Source: Streptomyces sp. NBC_00247
Lineage (GTDB): Bacteria > Actinomycetota > Actinomycetes > Streptomycetales > Streptomycetaceae
Assembly: GCF_036188265.1 (NCBI RefSeq)
Contig: NZ_CP108093.1
Location: 3,175,001-3,239,000, forward strand
Length of the DNA: 64,000 bases
Reading direction: 5' to 3'
Shown: positions 52,315 to 63,456 of the stretch, piece by piece
Layout: the number at the start of each line of letters is the position of its first letter
Numbering within the stretch: the first letter of the stretch is position 1
The notes under the pieces: model-generated
Database searches by the model: none
Told to the model about the DNA's origin: nothing
Seen by the model: only the letters and a program-made list of their open reading frames with translations
Position numbers and translations under genes: made by a program

Positions 52315-53076
52315 CTACCGGACCGGGAAGCCGAAGGTGTAGCCCTGCTCCTTCAGCCACGGCAGGACCTCGCGCAGGGCGTCCAGGGTCTGGGCCCGGT
52401 CGCCGCCCGCGTCGTGGAAGAGGATGGTCGGGCCGTCGGCGATCTCGCTCTTGACGGTCGCGACGATGGTCTCCACCCCAGGGTGCTCGAAGTCCTTGGT
52501 GTCGACGTTCCAGCCCAGCGGGCGCATTCCCCGGGAGGCGGCCAGTTGCCGGCTGTACGGGGTGAAGGCACCACCTGGGGCACGGTAGTACATCGGCCGG
52601 ACGCCGCCGGAAGCTTCGGTGATCATGCGTTCGGCGTCCAGGATCTGCTGCCGCTGGTAGGCCTCGGACTTCTTGTCCATGGTGGTGTCGTGCGAGACCG
52701 TGTGGTCGCACAGCCGGTGCCCGTCCGCCACGACCGCCTTGACCAGGTCCGGGTACGCCTTGGCCTGCGTGCCCACCATGCAGAACGTCGCCTTCACGCC
52801 GTTCTCCTTGAGGAGTTGCAGCACCTGCGGCGTCCAGACCGGGTCCGGTCCGTCGTCGATGGTGATGTTGACGCCCTTGGCTCCGGCGTCGGAGGCGTGC
52901 ACGATGCCCACGGCCACGGGCTGGATGGCCGGTGCCGAGACGTGCGCCTGCGGCTGCCGCACCCCGGTGGTGTCGGCCTGCGCGGTCCACATCGACATGG
53001 CGACGGCTCCCACGGTCACTCCGAGCGCCGCGGCGAGAACCTTGCCGTACCAGCCCCTCCCCTTGTGCTTTGCCAT
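52315..53076 (-). CDS. Secreted polysaccharide deacetylase (NodB domain)
   Basis: 253 residues. Signal/anchor about 12-34 (KVLAAALGVTVGAVAMSMW). NodB motifs in order: VNITIDDGPDPVW (metal Asp), HRLCDHTVSHDTTM (H-S/T-x-x-H), RAPGGAFTPYSR, WNVDTKDF and ILFHDAGGDR. It removes N-acetyl groups from an extracellular polymer such as peptidoglycan or chitin. Monocistronic. Confidence 0.93.
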   Translation of the reverse strand: MAKHKGRGWYGKVLAAALGVTVGAVAMSMWTAQADTTGVRQPQAHVSAPAIQPVAVGIVHASDAGAKGVNITIDDGPDPVWTPQVLQLLKENGVKATFCMVGTQAKAYPDLVKAVVADGHRLCDHTVSHDTTMDKKSEAYQRQQILDAERMITEASGGVRPMYYRAPGGAFTPYSRQLAASRGMRPLGWNVDTKDFEHPGVETIVATVKSEIADGPTILFHDAGGDRAQTLDALREVLPWLKEQGYTFGFPVR

Positions 53077-53393
53077 GTCCGCCCGCCCCTTTTGCCGTGT
53101 CCGCCGGTGCCTGTCCGATGCCGTGCACCCATCAAGACATGCGAACGCCCGCGCGAGAAAGGTCGGTTACCGATCGGGGACAAAGCTGCGGGTGGGCGGC
53201 GACAAACGCAGGGGTTCCGCGACAGGACCGGAGTCTTCCGCGGTTCGCCCGTCCCGGATCACCCGGCCATGGCGGAAGGCCCGGGCCGACGACGGCCTGA
53301 AGGGCTGTCCCGCGATCCCGGCGGGTGCGCGACGACAGCTCCACCACGAACCGCGGGACACCCCTCAGACCTTCCCGGTGCCCGCGCCACGCG
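53077..53393. other. Intergenic, no gene seen
   Basis: 317 bases between two leftward genes; it should hold the deacetylase promoter. No supported gene. Confidence 0.5.
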
Positions 53394-53789
53394 TTACTTC
53401 AGCGCGTGCGCCGCTGCTTGGGCGAGGGTGCTCGCCGCCTCGGAGCGTGCCGCCTTGGTGGACTTCTTGTCCGCCAAGACCTTCGCCGCGGCGGTGAGGA
53501 CCTTCTTGCCGGGCCTGCGTGACGATGCGGCCGGAGTCTGGGAGAGGGCGCTGGCAGCGGCCCGCTTCTCGGTCTTCGCCGCCTTCTTGGCGCGTACGGT
53601 CTTCCCGGCGGCCGAAGCGGCGCGGGACGTGGTCTTCTTGGAGTCGGCGGAACCCGCCTTGCCGGACGTCTGGGACAGTGCGCTCGCGGCGGCCTTCCTG
53701 CTGCTCTTCGACGTGCTGCCCTTGGTGGCCCGCCCGGCCGCCGAGGCCGCCTTCGGACGCGTGGTGCCGGATGCCTTCGTCTTCGCCAT
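53394..53789 (-). CDS. Histone H1/Hc1-like basic DNA-binding protein
   Basis: 131 residues from ATG 53789 (GGGAG upstream). About half Lys, Arg and Ala; low complexity. The near-repeat AAASALSQT occurs twice and ASTLAQAAAHALK ends the protein, so a helix of about 45 residues (S-x-K-A-A-x-S-A-L) is repeated three times. Such proteins coat DNA in streptomycetes, possibly in spores. No enzymatic motif. Confidence 0.85.
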   Translation of the reverse strand: MAKTKASGTTRPKAASAAGRATKGSTSKSSRKAAASALSQTSGKAGSADSKKTTSRAASAAGKTVRAKKAAKTEKRAAASALSQTPAASSRRPGKKVLTAAAKVLADKKSTKAARSEAASTLAQAAAHALK

Positions 53790-53888
53790 GACGCTCTCCC
53801 TGTTCCTCCGTCGAGATCTTCCGTCTTCTTCGCGTACCCGAACTCCCGCGCATGGAACGGTCGGAGGCGAGACTCCTGACATGGAGAC

Positions 53889-53924
53889 GGGGCTGCCCCG
53901 GTTCCGGCGAACCGGGGCAGCCCC
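53889..53924. terminator. Terminator after the phytase-like gene
   Basis: GGGGCTGCCCCGGTTC, 4-base loop, GAACCGGGGCAGCCCC: a perfect 16-bp stem. Confidence 0.88.
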
Positions 53925-53941
53925 ACCTTCCACGGTGCGGA

Positions 53942-56245
53942 TCAGTCCCGCCCGAAGACCTTCCGGCTCGACCCCAGCCGCAGGAACACCGTTTCACCCG
54001 TGGCGTCCGCGAGGCCGTCGTTGTCGGTGACGGCGTAGACCTGCCCGTCCGCACCCACGGTCAGCCCTTCGAGCTTCTCCTGGGTCCAGCCGTTCGTGGC
54101 CCGGAGTGCGGGCAGCACGTCCTTGGCGAGCGTTTTGGGCAGCACCTGCAACGCACCTGTGGCGGAAGCCGACTTGGGCAGGTCCACGGTGTGGATCCGC
54201 TTGATCACGGCGGCCGGGCCGTTGAGCTTGTCGCGCTCGATCAGCGCCAACTTGTCGCCGACCACGGTGATTTCGGAGAGCCCGATCCAGTCGCCCGGGG
54301 TGGTCGTGGTACCGATCCGGTACCCGTACCAGCTCCAGGTGCCGGTCCGTACGTCGTACCGGCCGAGGCGTACGACGCCCGCCGGGTCGCCCTTGACCTC
54401 GCGTTGCAGGGTTGCCCAGACGACCTCGTGCCCCTGGCGGTCGGTGGTCGCGGTGACGCCTTCGAAGCCCTGCTTCGTCAGCCCCGCGGCGACGTCCGCC
54501 GGGAGCGGGACGATCTGGCGGGTGGTTCCGTCGCGGTCGAGGCGCACCAGCTGGTTGCCGGCGCCCGTGGCGCCCTCCACCGCGAGCCAGAACCCGCCCT
54601 GGGGGCGGGCGTAGATGCCCTCGGCGTCGTAGCCGACCGGCTTGCCCGTCGCGTCCTTGACCGGGAGGGCGCGGGTGATGACCGCGGGCTCACGGGCCGT
54701 GTCGATGGTCATGATCCGGGTGAGGGAGTACGCCGCGTCGGTCACGGTGTACAGCTCGTGCGGCTTGCCGGGGGCGGCGGAGAGGGCGCCGAGCGCGCCC
54801 CAGCCGAGGGGGGCGCCGGTGGAGTCCGAGGCGGACAGGATGCTGGGGAACGCCGGTGTCCCCTCGCCCAGCCGGAAGAGGCTGACGGAGGCCCGTACGT
54901 TGACCGAGGCGTCGTCCTCCTCGCTGGAGACCGCGAGGAGGCCCCGGGACGGGATCGGTAGCAGGCCCTCGGGACCGTTGGTGGTGGGCAGGATCTGCCG
55001 GAAGACGGGTGCGGTCGGGTCGCTCAGGTCGTAGACGGCGACGAAGTTGCTCCGCTCCGAGCCCACGAAGGCGTAACGGACCCCGTGGTAGGCGGCGACC
55101 ACCACGCCTTCGGGTTCGGTGCCCTTCTTCGCGGAGCGGTCCTCGTCGTGGAGGCCGTAGCGGACGGCGAGCCGCTCGAAGGTGTTGCCCGCGTCCCACG
55201 CGACTTTCCCGGTGCGGCTGTCGAACACGGACCAGCCGCGGGTGCCGCCCTTCCAGTCGCCCTCGTTGGCGGTCGCCAGGTAGCGGTCGTCGACCCAGCC
55301 GACGGCGTCGGGTTCACGCGGCACGTCGGTGATCGATCCGGTCTGGTCGATCACGCCGTCCTTGACGGTGTCGATGCCGGTGACCGTGTCCGTACCGGCG
55401 CTGAAGGCCCTGGTGATCCGTCCTGTCGGCAGGTCGACCAGCGCGATGCCGTTGTTCTCCTGGAGGGTGACCGCGAGTTGGTCGCGGCTGTTGACGGAGA
55501 CGTACTCCGGCTCCGGGTCGGTCGGCTCGGCGATGCCGGCGGCGGCCAGCACGGGGAGCGCACTGCCGTCGGGGCGGGTGAACGGCACCGCTCGGGTGCG
55601 CCACTGCAGCGGCGAGCCGCCCTTGAGGTCCACGATCTGCACGAACCCGGCCGGGGCCTGGGGGAGGTCGCCCTCCTCGCCGCCGGGCGGGGTCGCCTCC
55701 TCGTCGCGCTCGTTCTCTATCGCGACGGCGGCGTACCGACCGTCCTCGGTGATCGCGACGGAATCCGGCTGGCCGCCCAGGTCGAAGCTGGTGACCCGGT
55801 GGCGGTCGCGCAGCGAGATGACGTCGAGGCGTCCGGACGGCTGGGCGAAGGAGGCACTGGTGTTGACCACGACGAGGACGTACGGGCCGACCACGGCGAC
55901 GGAGGTCGGTTCGTCCTCGGCGTCGCCGAGTGCGGCCAGGGACAGCGTGCCGAGTCCGCGCGGCGCGCCGGGGTCGCTGATGTCGAGGAAGCCGATGCGG
56001 CGGGCGAGCGCGTCGGTGTAGACGAGGGTCTCGCCGTCCTCGCTGGTCGCGGAGATCTCGGCGACGGTGGCCGTGGCCGGGTCCTCCCCGGTGGGCCGGT
56101 TCTGGAAGACCGGGTAGGTCGCGGTGCGCTGGAAGGCGACCGGCCCCCGCGACTGCTGGTGGGCGCTCGCCGCGCCCGTACCGGCCAGCAGGCCGCCGGC
56201 GACGACCAGGGCGCCGAGTGCGGCGTACGTTCTCTTCGGGGCCAT
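53942..56245 (-). CDS. Secreted protein with esterase-like phytase domain
   Basis: 767 residues from ATG 56245 with GGAGG upstream. Signal peptide about 1-28 (ALGALVVAGGLLAGTGAASA). The first half is a beta-propeller-like region (VVVNTSASFAQPSGRLDVIS, PDSVAITEDGRYAAVAI). From about 430 the esterase-like activity of phytase domain follows (GFEGVTATTDRQGHEVVWAT, EKLEGLTVGADGQVYAVTDN). Members are secreted and often phosphate-linked; the substrate is not proven. Confidence 0.88.
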   Translation of the reverse strand: MAPKRTYAALGALVVAGGLLAGTGAASAHQQSRGPVAFQRTATYPVFQNRPTGEDPATATVAEISATSEDGETLVYTDALARRIGFLDISDPGAPRGLGTLSLAALGDAEDEPTSVAVVGPYVLVVVNTSASFAQPSGRLDVISLRDRHRVTSFDLGGQPDSVAITEDGRYAAVAIENERDEEATPPGGEEGDLPQAPAGFVQIVDLKGGSPLQWRTRAVPFTRPDGSALPVLAAAGIAEPTDPEPEYVSVNSRDQLAVTLQENNGIALVDLPTGRITRAFSAGTDTVTGIDTVKDGVIDQTGSITDVPREPDAVGWVDDRYLATANEGDWKGGTRGWSVFDSRTGKVAWDAGNTFERLAVRYGLHDEDRSAKKGTEPEGVVVAAYHGVRYAFVGSERSNFVAVYDLSDPTAPVFRQILPTTNGPEGLLPIPSRGLLAVSSEEDDASVNVRASVSLFRLGEGTPAFPSILSASDSTGAPLGWGALGALSAAPGKPHELYTVTDAAYSLTRIMTIDTAREPAVITRALPVKDATGKPVGYDAEGIYARPQGGFWLAVEGATGAGNQLVRLDRDGTTRQIVPLPADVAAGLTKQGFEGVTATTDRQGHEVVWATLQREVKGDPAGVVRLGRYDVRTGTWSWYGYRIGTTTTPGDWIGLSEITVVGDKLALIERDKLNGPAAVIKRIHTVDLPKSASATGALQVLPKTLAKDVLPALRATNGWTQEKLEGLTVGADGQVYAVTDNDGLADATGETVFLRLGSSRKVFGRD

Positions 56246-56391
56246 CTGTCCTCCGTTGCGCGACGGTGCACGGCGATCCACTGATGCCGGACGGCCGCGA
56301 TGGTCCCAGTTCCGGGCGAGCGGAAGGCGGCGGACGAGTGAACTCCGTGGAAAGGCCGGGCCCCGGACGCGCGCGGCGCGGGCCCGGGGCA

Positions 56392-56424
56392 CGCTGCCCG
56401 GCCCGAACGTCGGGCCGGGCAGCG
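56392..56424. terminator. Terminator after the GH87-like gene
   Basis: CGCTGCCCGGCCCGA, ACG, TCGGGCCGGGCAGCG: a perfect 15-bp stem 46 bases past the stop. Confidence 0.87.
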
Positions 56425-56469
56425 GCGCTTCTTACGTGCGGGGTCGCTCCGATCGGGCCACCGGGCAGT

Positions 56470-58587
56470 TCACCAGGCGGAGGGTGCCGGGGGCGCGACG
56501 ACGGGCGGGCGGTCGTCGCAGGTGAGGGTGTTCGGCAGTTGCCAGGCGCCGAACCACGGACCGGTGGTGCCGCCGCCGTCGTTGCCGCCGAGGTCTTCGA
56601 CGGCGAACTCCGAGCCGGTGGCGGGAAAGTTGAACGATCCGCAGTTGTTGATGCCGACCGCGCCGACGTTGCGGGCGTCCACGTTCTCGAAGGACGCCGA
56701 ACCGGCGGCCCGGGCGCTGACCACCGAGGTGCCGGTGCCGTCGACCCGTACGTCCTCGAAGTGCACGCCGCTGATCTTGTACGTGTCCTTCACCGGCCAG
56801 TCGGCGACCAGCATGACGGCGTTGTAGGTGCTGTCGAGATACCGGTCGCCGGTGACCCGGACGTCCGCGTCGATGTTCCGCTCCAGGGCGTAGAACCAGA
56901 TGGCCCCGAGCCCGATGTTCCAGTTCAGCTCGTACGTACCGGCGCGGACGGTGGTGTTGCCGGTGAAGCGGAGGTACCCGGCGAAGGGCTCGGCGCCGAA
57001 GCGGGAGCCCACGTGCAGGGCGCTGCCCTCGCGGACGGGGTCGGCGACCAGGTTGTGGGAGACGGTGGTGTCCGAACCGCCGTAGATCGCGATGCCGTTG
57101 GCGAGGACCGGGGACTGCACGGTGTTGTGGTCGACGGTGTTGCGGGCGTCGCTCGTCCTCTCCGACCAGAGGGCGAGGGCGTCGTCGCCGGAGTTGCGCA
57201 CGAAGTTGTTCCGTATGACCGAGTCCGTCACGCCGGTATGGAAGTTGATGCCGTCGGCGATCTGGTCGGTGATGACGTTGCCGGTGATCCGCAGGTTCGA
57301 CATGGGGCCGTCGAACCACATGCCGACCTTGGTGTGGTGGACGTAGAGCCCCTCGATCACGGAGTCGGTGAGCGCCCCGCCGACGCCGTTCACCTGGTCG
57401 GTGTCGACGCGCTCGCGCACGTCGCCCTCGATGGCGAAGCCCGAGAGCCGGACGTGGTGGCTGCCGCCGTCTGCCGCGTCCTTGCCGTAGAACCCGACCC
57501 CCGTGTGCACGGAGCCGTCGTCGGCCGGTGTGTCCAGGGCGACTTGGCGTCCCTTGATGGTCGTGTACCAGCTTCCGGCGCCCTCGATCGTGACGTCGTC
57601 CACGACGATGTGCCGGTCGACCCGGTAGGTACCCGGCGGGATGTGGACGGTGAGGTGGGCGCGCCGGGCGAAGGCGATGGCGCGGTCGATCGCGCCTGCC
57701 GAGTCCCTCCGGCCGGTCGGGTCGGCGCCGAAGGCGAGCACGTTCGCCGCGAGGGGCACCACGCGCGGCGGCGCCACCAGCTGCGAGTCGAGGACGTCGA
57801 CGGTCGTCGCCACCGCCCCGGCGCGCGCGGGTACGGACAGCCGGACGGTGTCGCCGGCCCGGTACGTCCGGCCCAGCGCGAGGCGCTGCTCGTCGTAGAA
57901 GTGGCTGGGCCGGAACGGCTTGCCGATCACCGGGGCGGGGCTGGTGGCGGAGGGTACGCAGCCGCACTCCGTGATCCACCAGTCCTCGTGCAGCAGACCC
58001 GCGTTCGGGTCGTCGGAGAACGGATACTGGTTGTAGAGCCAGGAGTACTGGGACGTCAGCGTGAGGGTCTTCCGCGTCGTCGGGAGGGCCGCTCCCCTTC
58101 CCCGCCCGGACGGGGCCGCCGTCACGTCGAGCGGCGCGGTGATGCCGCCGCCGTGCGGCGCGTCCGGGATGCTGTACCGCACGGTGATCGCGTTGGCCGC
58201 GCTCGGCAGCGTGAACTCGACGTACCGGCCCGGCTCCAGGGTCACCGCCCGGCGCCCGGACGCCTCCGCGGGGAGGGTGTACGCGCTCCGGTCGGGCCCG
58301 ATGACCTTCCCGTCTGTCACCGCGTTCTCCGCCTCCTGCTCGACGAACCCGAGGTCCGCGCCCGCGCCCGCGACCAACGCGGGGTCCAGCCCGGCCCGGG
58401 TCACCACGGGTTGAACCGCGCCGCCCGCCCGGGCCGTGGTGGCGGTGTCCGCCTGGGCCGTCGTACCGACGCCGAGCCCGAGGCAGATCCCCGCCGCGGC
58501 GACGACGGCCGCCACGGTCCTCCGCCCCGCCCCCGCCGTACCGCTCCCGGTACGGCTCGCCTTACCGCTCCGTGCCATTCGTGCCAT
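56470..58587 (-). CDS. Secreted beta-helix glycosidase, GH87-like
   Basis: 705 residues from ATG 58587 (a second ATG 9 bases on is equally possible). Signal peptide about 20-45 (TVAAVVAAAGICLGLGVGTT). Residues about 60-210 form a carbohydrate-binding-like region (GRYVEFTLPSAANAITVRYS). From about 270 (LAFGADPTGRRDSAGAIDRA) a right-handed parallel beta-helix follows (RNNFVRNSGDDALALWSE, NTVDHNTVQSPVLANGIAIY), as in GH87 alpha-1,3-glucanase/mycodextranase; the family call is by general pattern only. Confidence 0.8.
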   Translation of the reverse strand: MARMARSGKASRTGSGTAGAGRRTVAAVVAAAGICLGLGVGTTAQADTATTARAGGAVQPVVTRAGLDPALVAGAGADLGFVEQEAENAVTDGKVIGPDRSAYTLPAEASGRRAVTLEPGRYVEFTLPSAANAITVRYSIPDAPHGGGITAPLDVTAAPSGRGRGAALPTTRKTLTLTSQYSWLYNQYPFSDDPNAGLLHEDWWITECGCVPSATSPAPVIGKPFRPSHFYDEQRLALGRTYRAGDTVRLSVPARAGAVATTVDVLDSQLVAPPRVVPLAANVLAFGADPTGRRDSAGAIDRAIAFARRAHLTVHIPPGTYRVDRHIVVDDVTIEGAGSWYTTIKGRQVALDTPADDGSVHTGVGFYGKDAADGGSHHVRLSGFAIEGDVRERVDTDQVNGVGGALTDSVIEGLYVHHTKVGMWFDGPMSNLRITGNVITDQIADGINFHTGVTDSVIRNNFVRNSGDDALALWSERTSDARNTVDHNTVQSPVLANGIAIYGGSDTTVSHNLVADPVREGSALHVGSRFGAEPFAGYLRFTGNTTVRAGTYELNWNIGLGAIWFYALERNIDADVRVTGDRYLDSTYNAVMLVADWPVKDTYKISGVHFEDVRVDGTGTSVVSARAAGSASFENVDARNVGAVGINNCGSFNFPATGSEFAVEDLGGNDGGGTTGPWFGAWQLPNTLTCDDRPPVVAPPAPSAW

Positions 58588-58878
58588 TCCCAGCTCGATT
58601 CTCGTGTCGGGCGCGAACCGCCCTGGACGTTCGAGGCGGAGCGGGCGTCGTGAGGTGAGGCGACAGTAAGGACCCCACGCGGGCGCCCACAAGGCTCGTG
58701 CGCGAGGTTTTCCCTTGCTTTCTCGTCAAACGAGCGATGCTCTATAGATTTTTTGCAGCACTTCGCCCGTTCGTTGCAGGTGGGCGGGGCGGGCGGATGA
58801 CGTGGGCGATACCCGGCGGGAGGAAGGCGCGGGAGGCGGCGGACGGACGGAATCACGCGGCCACCTGTTGACGTCCAG

Positions 58879-58897
58879 TTAACTTAGGCTAACCTTC
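58879..58897 (+). promoter_or_regulatory. Iron box (DmdR1/IdeR type)
   Basis: TTAACTTAGGCTAACCTTC matches the 19-bp consensus TTAGGTTAGGCTAACCTAA at most positions. It ends 4 bases before the GTG of the siderophore-interacting gene and overlaps a possible -10 (TAGGCT), so iron should repress a leaderless transcript. Confidence 0.85.
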
Positions 58898-58901
58898 CTT
58901 C

Positions 58902-59735
58902 GTGGCGAAAACTCCCAGGCTCATGCCGAAGCATCCCGTTCTGTTCCGCGGCGAAGTGGTCCGCAGCGAGCGTTTCTCCCCGTCGATGCAGCGGGTGACG
59001 ATCACCGGCGCCAACCTCGGGGACTTCCCCTGGCTGGGATACGACCACTGGTTCCGCCTCTTCCTGCGCCGACCGCACCAGGCGGAGTTCGTCATGCCGG
59101 AGCTCGCCGGCGCGAAGCGCTGGTGGGACCCGTACTTCGCCCTCCCCGAGGACGTGCGCCCGCACTGCGCCAACTACACGGTGGCCGACTTCCGCCCCGA
59201 GGCGGCCGAGATGGACATCGACTTCGTCGTGCACTTCGGCCCGGAGGGCGAGCCCGAGGGCGGCGCGGCGATCTGGGCGTGCGCGGCCCGTCCGGGCGAC
59301 CCGGTCGCCCTGCTGGACCAGGGCCGTATCTTCGACCACCCGGACGACGCCACCGAGGTGCTCGTGGTCGCCGACGAGAGCGGCCTGCCGTCCACGGCCG
59401 GCATCCTCCGCTCGCTCCCGCGCGACACCGTGGGCAGGGTCATCCAGGAGGTCCCGCTCGCCGAGGACCGCCGCCCGCTCGACGGGCCGCCCGGCGTCCT
59501 GGTGACCTGGGTCGTCCGCGACGACGCGGGCGCGGTGCCCGGCGCCGCCGCCCTGGAGGAACTCCGCCGCCACGACACCGTGGACGCGGCCGGGTACGCC
59601 TTCGTCGTCGGCGAATCCACCCTCGCCACCGAGGGTCGCCGCCACCTCGTCCGCGCGGGCCTCCCGAAGGACCGGATCACCTTCTCCGGCTTCTGGAAGA
59701 GCGAGAAGTCGGAGCGGGTCGCGCGCGTCGCCTGA
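58902..59735 (+). CDS. Siderophore-interacting protein (FAD/NAD(P)H ferric reductase)
   Basis: 277 residues from GTG 58902, directly after the iron box. FAD domain: GEVVRSERFSPSMQRVTITG, GYDHWFRLFLR, NYTVADFRPEAAEMDIDFVV. The NAD(P)H domain follows (VLVVADESGLPSTAGILRSL, FVVGESTLATEGRRHLV) and a C-terminal FSGFWK. It reduces ferric siderophores in the cytoplasm to release iron. Confidence 0.93.
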   Translation: MAKTPRLMPKHPVLFRGEVVRSERFSPSMQRVTITGANLGDFPWLGYDHWFRLFLRRPHQAEFVMPELAGAKRWWDPYFALPEDVRPHCANYTVADFRPEAAEMDIDFVVHFGPEGEPEGGAAIWACAARPGDPVALLDQGRIFDHPDDATEVLVVADESGLPSTAGILRSLPRDTVGRVIQEVPLAEDRRPLDGPPGVLVTWVVRDDAGAVPGAAALEELRRHDTVDAAGYAFVVGESTLATEGRRHLVRAGLPKDRITFSGFWKSEKSERVARVA

Positions 59736-59779
59736 CGGGCGGGCGAAGACCGAAAGACGGACACGGGAAGAACGGACAC

Positions 59780-59824
59780 GGCGGGAGCGGGCCGCGCGAG
59801 ATCATCGCGCGGCCCGCTCCCGCC
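59780..59824. terminator. Very strong hairpin terminator
   Basis: GGCGGGAGCGGGCCGCGCG and its exact complement form a 19-bp stem with a 7-base loop (AGATCAT). Confidence 0.92.
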
Positions 59825-59880
59825 GCTCGCGTTCCGGCGCCCCGACGGGCACCTCGCGTTCATATTCATAGACAGTAATC

Positions 59881-59922
59881 ATGTACACATCCATTGACGT
59901 GTACATGGCATCCACTTACTGT
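59881..59922 (+). promoter_or_regulatory. Promoter and operator of the PL9-like gene
   Basis: TTGACG (59894-59899), 17 bases, TACTGT (59917-59922) form a sigma-70-like promoter. ATGTACAC-N10-GTGTACAT (59881-59906) is a perfect 8-bp inverted repeat over the -35. A GntR- or LacI-type repressor site is likely. The leader to the ATG at 60122 is about 190 bases; 59825-60121 shows no gene. Confidence 0.7.
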
Positions 59923-60121
59923 CCGATGGAGGCGGTTGCTCCGCTTGAACCGGTCGCTGTCGCGCGAGGGCGGTTCACGGACGCGAACCCACGCTGCCAC
60001 ACGGTGACTCCGACAGAAAGGGGACCGGCCCACCGGCTCCAACCGGTTCATCCCCGCTCCTCCCCCCACGGTTCCCGCCGCGCGTCCACTGCGGCGGGCC
60101 GGTCAACCTGGAGACGAAACC

Positions 60122-61384
60122 ATGCAATGGAAGCCCTTGATCGCAAGCGTCGGCGTGCTCGCCGGGACGGTGGTCGCACTGTCCGGCGCCACCGCACACG
60201 GCGCCACCTCCCCCACCGCCTTACCGCTCACCGCCGGAGCGAGCAGCACCACCGGACCGAACGGCACCACCGCGGCGAGCGGCACCGCCGCGCTCACGGC
60301 CGGCGCGCTGTACGTGGCACCGGGCGGCAGCGCCGGAGCGGCAGGCACGGAGTCGGCCCCCACGACCCTGGCCGCGGCCATCTCCCGCGTGACCTCCGGC
60401 GGGACCATCTATCTGCGCGGCGGCACCTACGCGTCCGCCCAGACGATCACCATCCCGCAGGGCGCCGACGGCACGGCGAGCGCCCTCACCACGCTCGCCG
60501 CCTATCCGGGCGAGTCCCCGGTGCTGAACTTCTCCGCTCAGGCCGAGGCCACCACCAACCGGGGCCTCGCGCTGAACGCCTCGTACTGGCACGTCAACGG
60601 GATCACGGTCGAACACGCCGGCGACAACGGCATCTTCGTCGGCGGCAGCCACAACGTCATCGAGCACACCGTGACCCGCTTCAACCGCGACTCGGGGCTC
60701 CAGCTCTCGCGGATCGCGTCCGACACCCCCGAGGACGAGTGGCCGTCCGACAACCTGATCCTGAGCGCGGAGTCCCACGACAACGCCGACTCCGACGGAG
60801 AGGACGCCGACGGCTTCGCGGCGAAGCTGACCGTCGGCCCCGGGAACGTCTTCCGGTACGACGTGTCCCACCACAACATCGACGACGGCTGGGACCTCTA
60901 CACGAAGACCGACACGGGCCCCATCGGCCCGGTGACCATCGAGGACTCGCTCTCGTACGGCAACGGCACCCTCAGCGACGGCACCGTGAACTCGAACGGC
61001 GACCGCAACGGGTACAAGCTCGGCGGCGACGACATCCCCGTCGACCACGTCGTCCGGCGCAGCATCGCGTACGGCAACGGCCACCACGGTTTCACCTACA
61101 ACAGGAACCTCGGCGAGATCGCCCTGTCGGACGACGTCAGCATCGACAACGCCGAGCGCAACTTCTCCTTCGACGGCGGCACTTCGGTGTTCCGCGGCAA
61201 CACCTCCTGCCGCAGCGGCGACGGGTCGAACGACAAGACCGTGGGTGACGCCGACGGTTCGAACCAGTTCTGGTCCGGTACGAACGGCTCCCGGTGCTCC
61301 GCGTACAGCGGCGCCCTGGGCTGGTCCTTCGCCTCGGACGGCAGCCTCGTGGTGACCTTCGGCGGCAACCGGGTCACGCCCTGA
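60122..61384 (+). CDS. Secreted beta-helix lyase, PL9 pectate lyase-like
   Basis: 420 residues from ATG 60122 (GGAG upstream). Signal peptide about 1-28 (LIASVGVLAGTVVALSGATA). Right-handed beta-helix: LYVAPGGSAGAAGTESAPTT, GGTIYLRGGTYASAQTITIP, SHDNADSDGEDADGFAAKLT (Asp-rich, PL9-like Ca site), DDGWDLYTKTDTGPIGPVTI and NGNRNGYKLGGDD-type repeats. It cleaves a pectin-like polymer by beta-elimination with Ca2+. Confidence 0.87.
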   Translation: MQWKPLIASVGVLAGTVVALSGATAHGATSPTALPLTAGASSTTGPNGTTAASGTAALTAGALYVAPGGSAGAAGTESAPTTLAAAISRVTSGGTIYLRGGTYASAQTITIPQGADGTASALTTLAAYPGESPVLNFSAQAEATTNRGLALNASYWHVNGITVEHAGDNGIFVGGSHNVIEHTVTRFNRDSGLQLSRIASDTPEDEWPSDNLILSAESHDNADSDGEDADGFAAKLTVGPGNVFRYDVSHHNIDDGWDLYTKTDTGPIGPVTIEDSLSYGNGTLSDGTVNSNGDRNGYKLGGDDIPVDHVVRRSIAYGNGHHGFTYNRNLGEIALSDDVSIDNAERNFSFDGGTSVFRGNTSCRSGDGSNDKTVGDADGSNQFWSGTNGSRCSAYSGALGWSFASDGSLVVTFGGNRVTP

Positions 61385-61704
61385 CCGAGCCCTCTCCGGA
61401 GGCAATCGGTCATGCCGTGACCGAGCCCCGTGACGTCGCCGCGCCCCGTCTCCGCACCCCGTCGCCACGACGGGGCCGGGACGGGGCCGCGACGGGGCCG
61501 CGACGGGCCGGCCCCTGCGGGCTCCGCGGACCCGCCCGCGGCGCGCCTGCACCCGTCGACCGTCCACGGCGCACCGGGCGTTGTTGCTTCCGTCACCCTC
61601 GGGCAATGAAATGCGCCGGAAACTCGCGCGTCCTCCGTACGTAACGCGCGCCCGCGACTCTCTCCTTCGCCGGAACCCCACGCCGCCCCGAGGAGGGACC
61701 CCCC
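61385..61704. other. Intergenic with 11-bp tandem repeats, no gene seen
   Basis: 61469-61510 holds four tandem copies of GACGGGGCCGC or near copies. The rest should contain the amt promoter. No supported gene. Confidence 0.6.
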
Positions 61705-63404
<1,700 letters not shown>

Positions 63405-63456
63405 CCCCGCCGGCGCCGGGCCTCGACCCGCTCGGCCCGTAGCACTTCGCGCCCGT

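Noticed and set aside
61570..61640. GlnR box upstream of amt (GTCAC, GAAAC pieces)
   Set aside because: The pieces are present but not at the 11/22-base spacing of GlnR sites.
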